Assembly: GCA_045605745.1 (NCBI GenBank)
Contig: JAZUQN010000065.1
Coordinates: 1-6,120 of the forward strand
Direction of reading: 5' to 3'
Length of the DNA stretch: 6,120 nt
From: SIG710 sp045605745
Lineage (GTDB): Bacteria; Bacillota; Clostridia; Oscillospirales; CAG-272
The notes beneath the pieces were generated by a model that saw nothing but the letters and a program-made list of their open reading frames with translations, made no database searches and had not been told where the DNA came from. The translations under genes and the position numbers were made by a program. Of the stretch, positions 4,933-6,120 are shown in pieces; positions within the stretch are counted from its first letter, which is position 1; every line of letters begins with the position of its first letter.

Positions 4933-6120
4933 TTATGAAAAACCTCTCGTAACATCCTCGACATTTTTAAGTCCCTTAAGCCTTGAAACGATAGACTTAT
5001 AATGGTCGATATTTTTGCAACTGATTTTTAGATTGATAATAACCATGTCATCCGATTTTTTCTGTGAATTAACAGAAAGAATTGACACCTTCATATCCGC
5101 CAAGGTCATTGAGATTCCTGCAAGAATGCCAATAGAATCATACGCATAGACCTGAAGCAACGCCTCATATCCGCCGCTTATGTGATCGGCTGCATTTTCT
5201 TCCCACTCGGCACTTACCCAGCGAGAGGCATTTTCAATATTTTTAAGGCCGTTTATAACATTAGGGCAATCCTTTTTATGAATTGAAATGCCAAAGCCCT
5301 TTGTTATAAATCCGATAACAGTATCACCGGGCAATGGATTACAGCATTTGGCAAATTTAACCTGACAGCCCTCTTCGCCATCAACAATGATACCGCTGTT
5401 AGAACGAATGTTCTTCGGCTTTTTAATTGGAATATTCTCAATATCAGGATTCTGCACCGGAGCTTCTGTCTTAATTATCCTATCAAGCTCATCATGAAGC
5501 TTCAGGGTGATCTTGGAAATAGAAAGTCCACCATAACCAATGGTGTTATAAAGATCCTCGGCTGTTTGAACGCCAATTCTGCGGGCAACATTGGTAACAA
5601 TCTCAAGTCTCTGTGAATCCGAATAGCTTTTTGAAAATTTCTTTAGCTCGGTATCAATAATAGCCTGACCGACAACGATGTTTTCTTCTCTTTTTTCCTT
5701 TTTAAACCACTGCCTAATCTTGTTCTTTGCTTCGCCCGTTTTAACAATTTTAAGCCAGTCTCTGCTTGGTCCCTTTGAAGCATTGGAGGTGAGAATTTCA
5801 ACTATTTCACCGTTTTGCGGCACCTTATCAATAGGCACTATCATACCGTTTATCTTAGCACCAACCATTTTGTTGCCTACTGCAGAGTGAATAGCATACG
5901 CAAAATCTATAACAGTTGAACCTTGAGGAAGTGCAATAACATCGCCCTTTGGAGTGAACACAAATGTCTCATCATGGAAAATGTCCGTCTTAAAGGCGTG
6001 CATAAACTCATCGGGGTCGCGCGTGCCGTCCTCAGTTTCGATAAGTCTTGCTATCCATTCAAGCTTTTTATCCATATCGGCCTTTGATCGCTCTCCGGAT
6101 TTATATTTCCAATGTGCAGC
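4933..6120 (-). CDS. relA: RelA/SpoT-type (p)ppGpp synthetase/hydrolase, C-terminal part
   Basis: Long Rel proteins make and degrade the alarmone (p)ppGpp and sense starved ribosomes through their C-terminal half. The reading frame is open to the right edge; 395 residues are present. They start with AAHWKYK, the end of the synthetase domain, so the hydrolase and most of the synthetase domain (about 330 residues) lie outside. In window numbering the TGS domain spans about 52-111 (FVFTPKGDV..., AYAIHSAVGNKMVGAKING). A helical region follows, then the zinc-finger/RIS domain with C259, C260, H281 and C285 all present. The C-terminal ACT domain spans about 320-392. The gene ends in TAA at 4935-4933, 1 nt before dtd. 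The regulatory half is complete and intact. In Firmicutes a single long Rel is usually bifunctional, but that cannot be checked here because the catalytic domains are missing. Confidence 0.97.
   Translation of the reverse strand, partial: AAHWKYKSGERSKADMDKKLEWIARLIETEDGTRDPDEFMHAFKTDIFHDETFVFTPKGDVIALPQGSTVIDFAYAIHSAVGNKMVGAKINGMIVPIDKVPQNGEIVEILTSNASKGPSRDWLKIVKTGEAKNKIRQWFKKEKREENIVVGQAIIDTELKKFSKSYSDSQRLEIVTNVARRIGVQTAEDLYNTIGYGGLSISKITLKLHDELDRIIKTEAPVQNPDIENIPIKKPKNIRSNSGIIVDGEEGCQVKFAKCCNPLPGDTVIGFITKGFGISIHKKDCPNVINGLKNIENASRWVSAEWEENAADHISGGYEALLQVYAYDSIGILAGISMTLADMKVSILSVNSQKKSDDMVIINLKISCKNIDHYKSIVSRLKGLKNVEDVTRGFS
4943..4948 (-). promoter_or_regulatory. Probable ribosome binding site of dtd inside relA
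   Basis: GAGAGG on the minus strand within the last codons of relA. It sits 11 nt before the dtd ATG at 4931, rather long, so coupling to termination of relA translation may matter as much as the site itself. Confidence 0.5.

Noticed and set aside
4932..4964. Longer Dtd start at ATG 4964
   Set aside because: It would add 11 residues overlapping relA; Dtd proteins begin at the MKAVLQRV equivalent.

Overview
The window is a compact, fully co-directional block of minus-strand genes from a low-GC Gram-positive bacterium, most probably a Clostridia-class anaerobe. The reasons are the A+T-rich sequence, strong AGGAGG-type ribosome binding sites, a HemZ-family radical SAM protein, a SpoVB-type flippase, and a MazG - HU - RqcP (YabO) order that recalls the sporulation/division neighbourhood of Firmicutes (yabM-yabN-yabO in Bacillus). 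The genus cannot be fixed from the sequence alone.

Read in the direction of transcription (right to left), the layout is as follows. First comes the C-terminal part of a long RelA/SpoT-type (p)ppGpp synthetase/hydrolase, cut by the right edge. Next is dtd (D-aminoacyl-tRNA deacylase), starting 1 nt after the relA stop. hemZ (coproporphyrinogen dehydrogenase family) starts 4 nt after dtd. A 14-helix-type SpoVB/MurJ-superfamily flippase starts 23 nt after hemZ, and mazG (NTP pyrophosphohydrolase) 9 nt after the flippase. These five genes have no room for terminators between them and look like one operon. After mazG there is a 133-nt gap with a near-consensus sigma-A promoter (TTGAAA, 17-nt spacer, TATAAT), an A-rich leader with a 10-bp hairpin, and hup, the HU nucleoid protein. 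hup ends in a strong intrinsic terminator. The U-tract of that terminator runs straight into the Shine-Dalgarno of one more gene, of which only the first six codons (MRLDKY) are visible. They match the start of the S4-domain protein RqcP/YabO.

Functionally the block combines stress signalling and housecleaning (Rel, MazG), translation quality control (Dtd, RqcP), tetrapyrrole or radical-SAM chemistry (HemZ), envelope lipid-linked glycan export (flippase) and nucleoid structure (HU). Each gene belongs to a known family and I saw no new system. The most interesting points are regulatory or positional: the terminator fused to the rqcP ribosome binding site, the structured hup leader, and relA and mazG lying in one apparent operon without mazEF. 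No mobile elements, CRISPR arrays, tRNAs or rRNAs were seen, and no gene-free stretch exceeds 300 bases.
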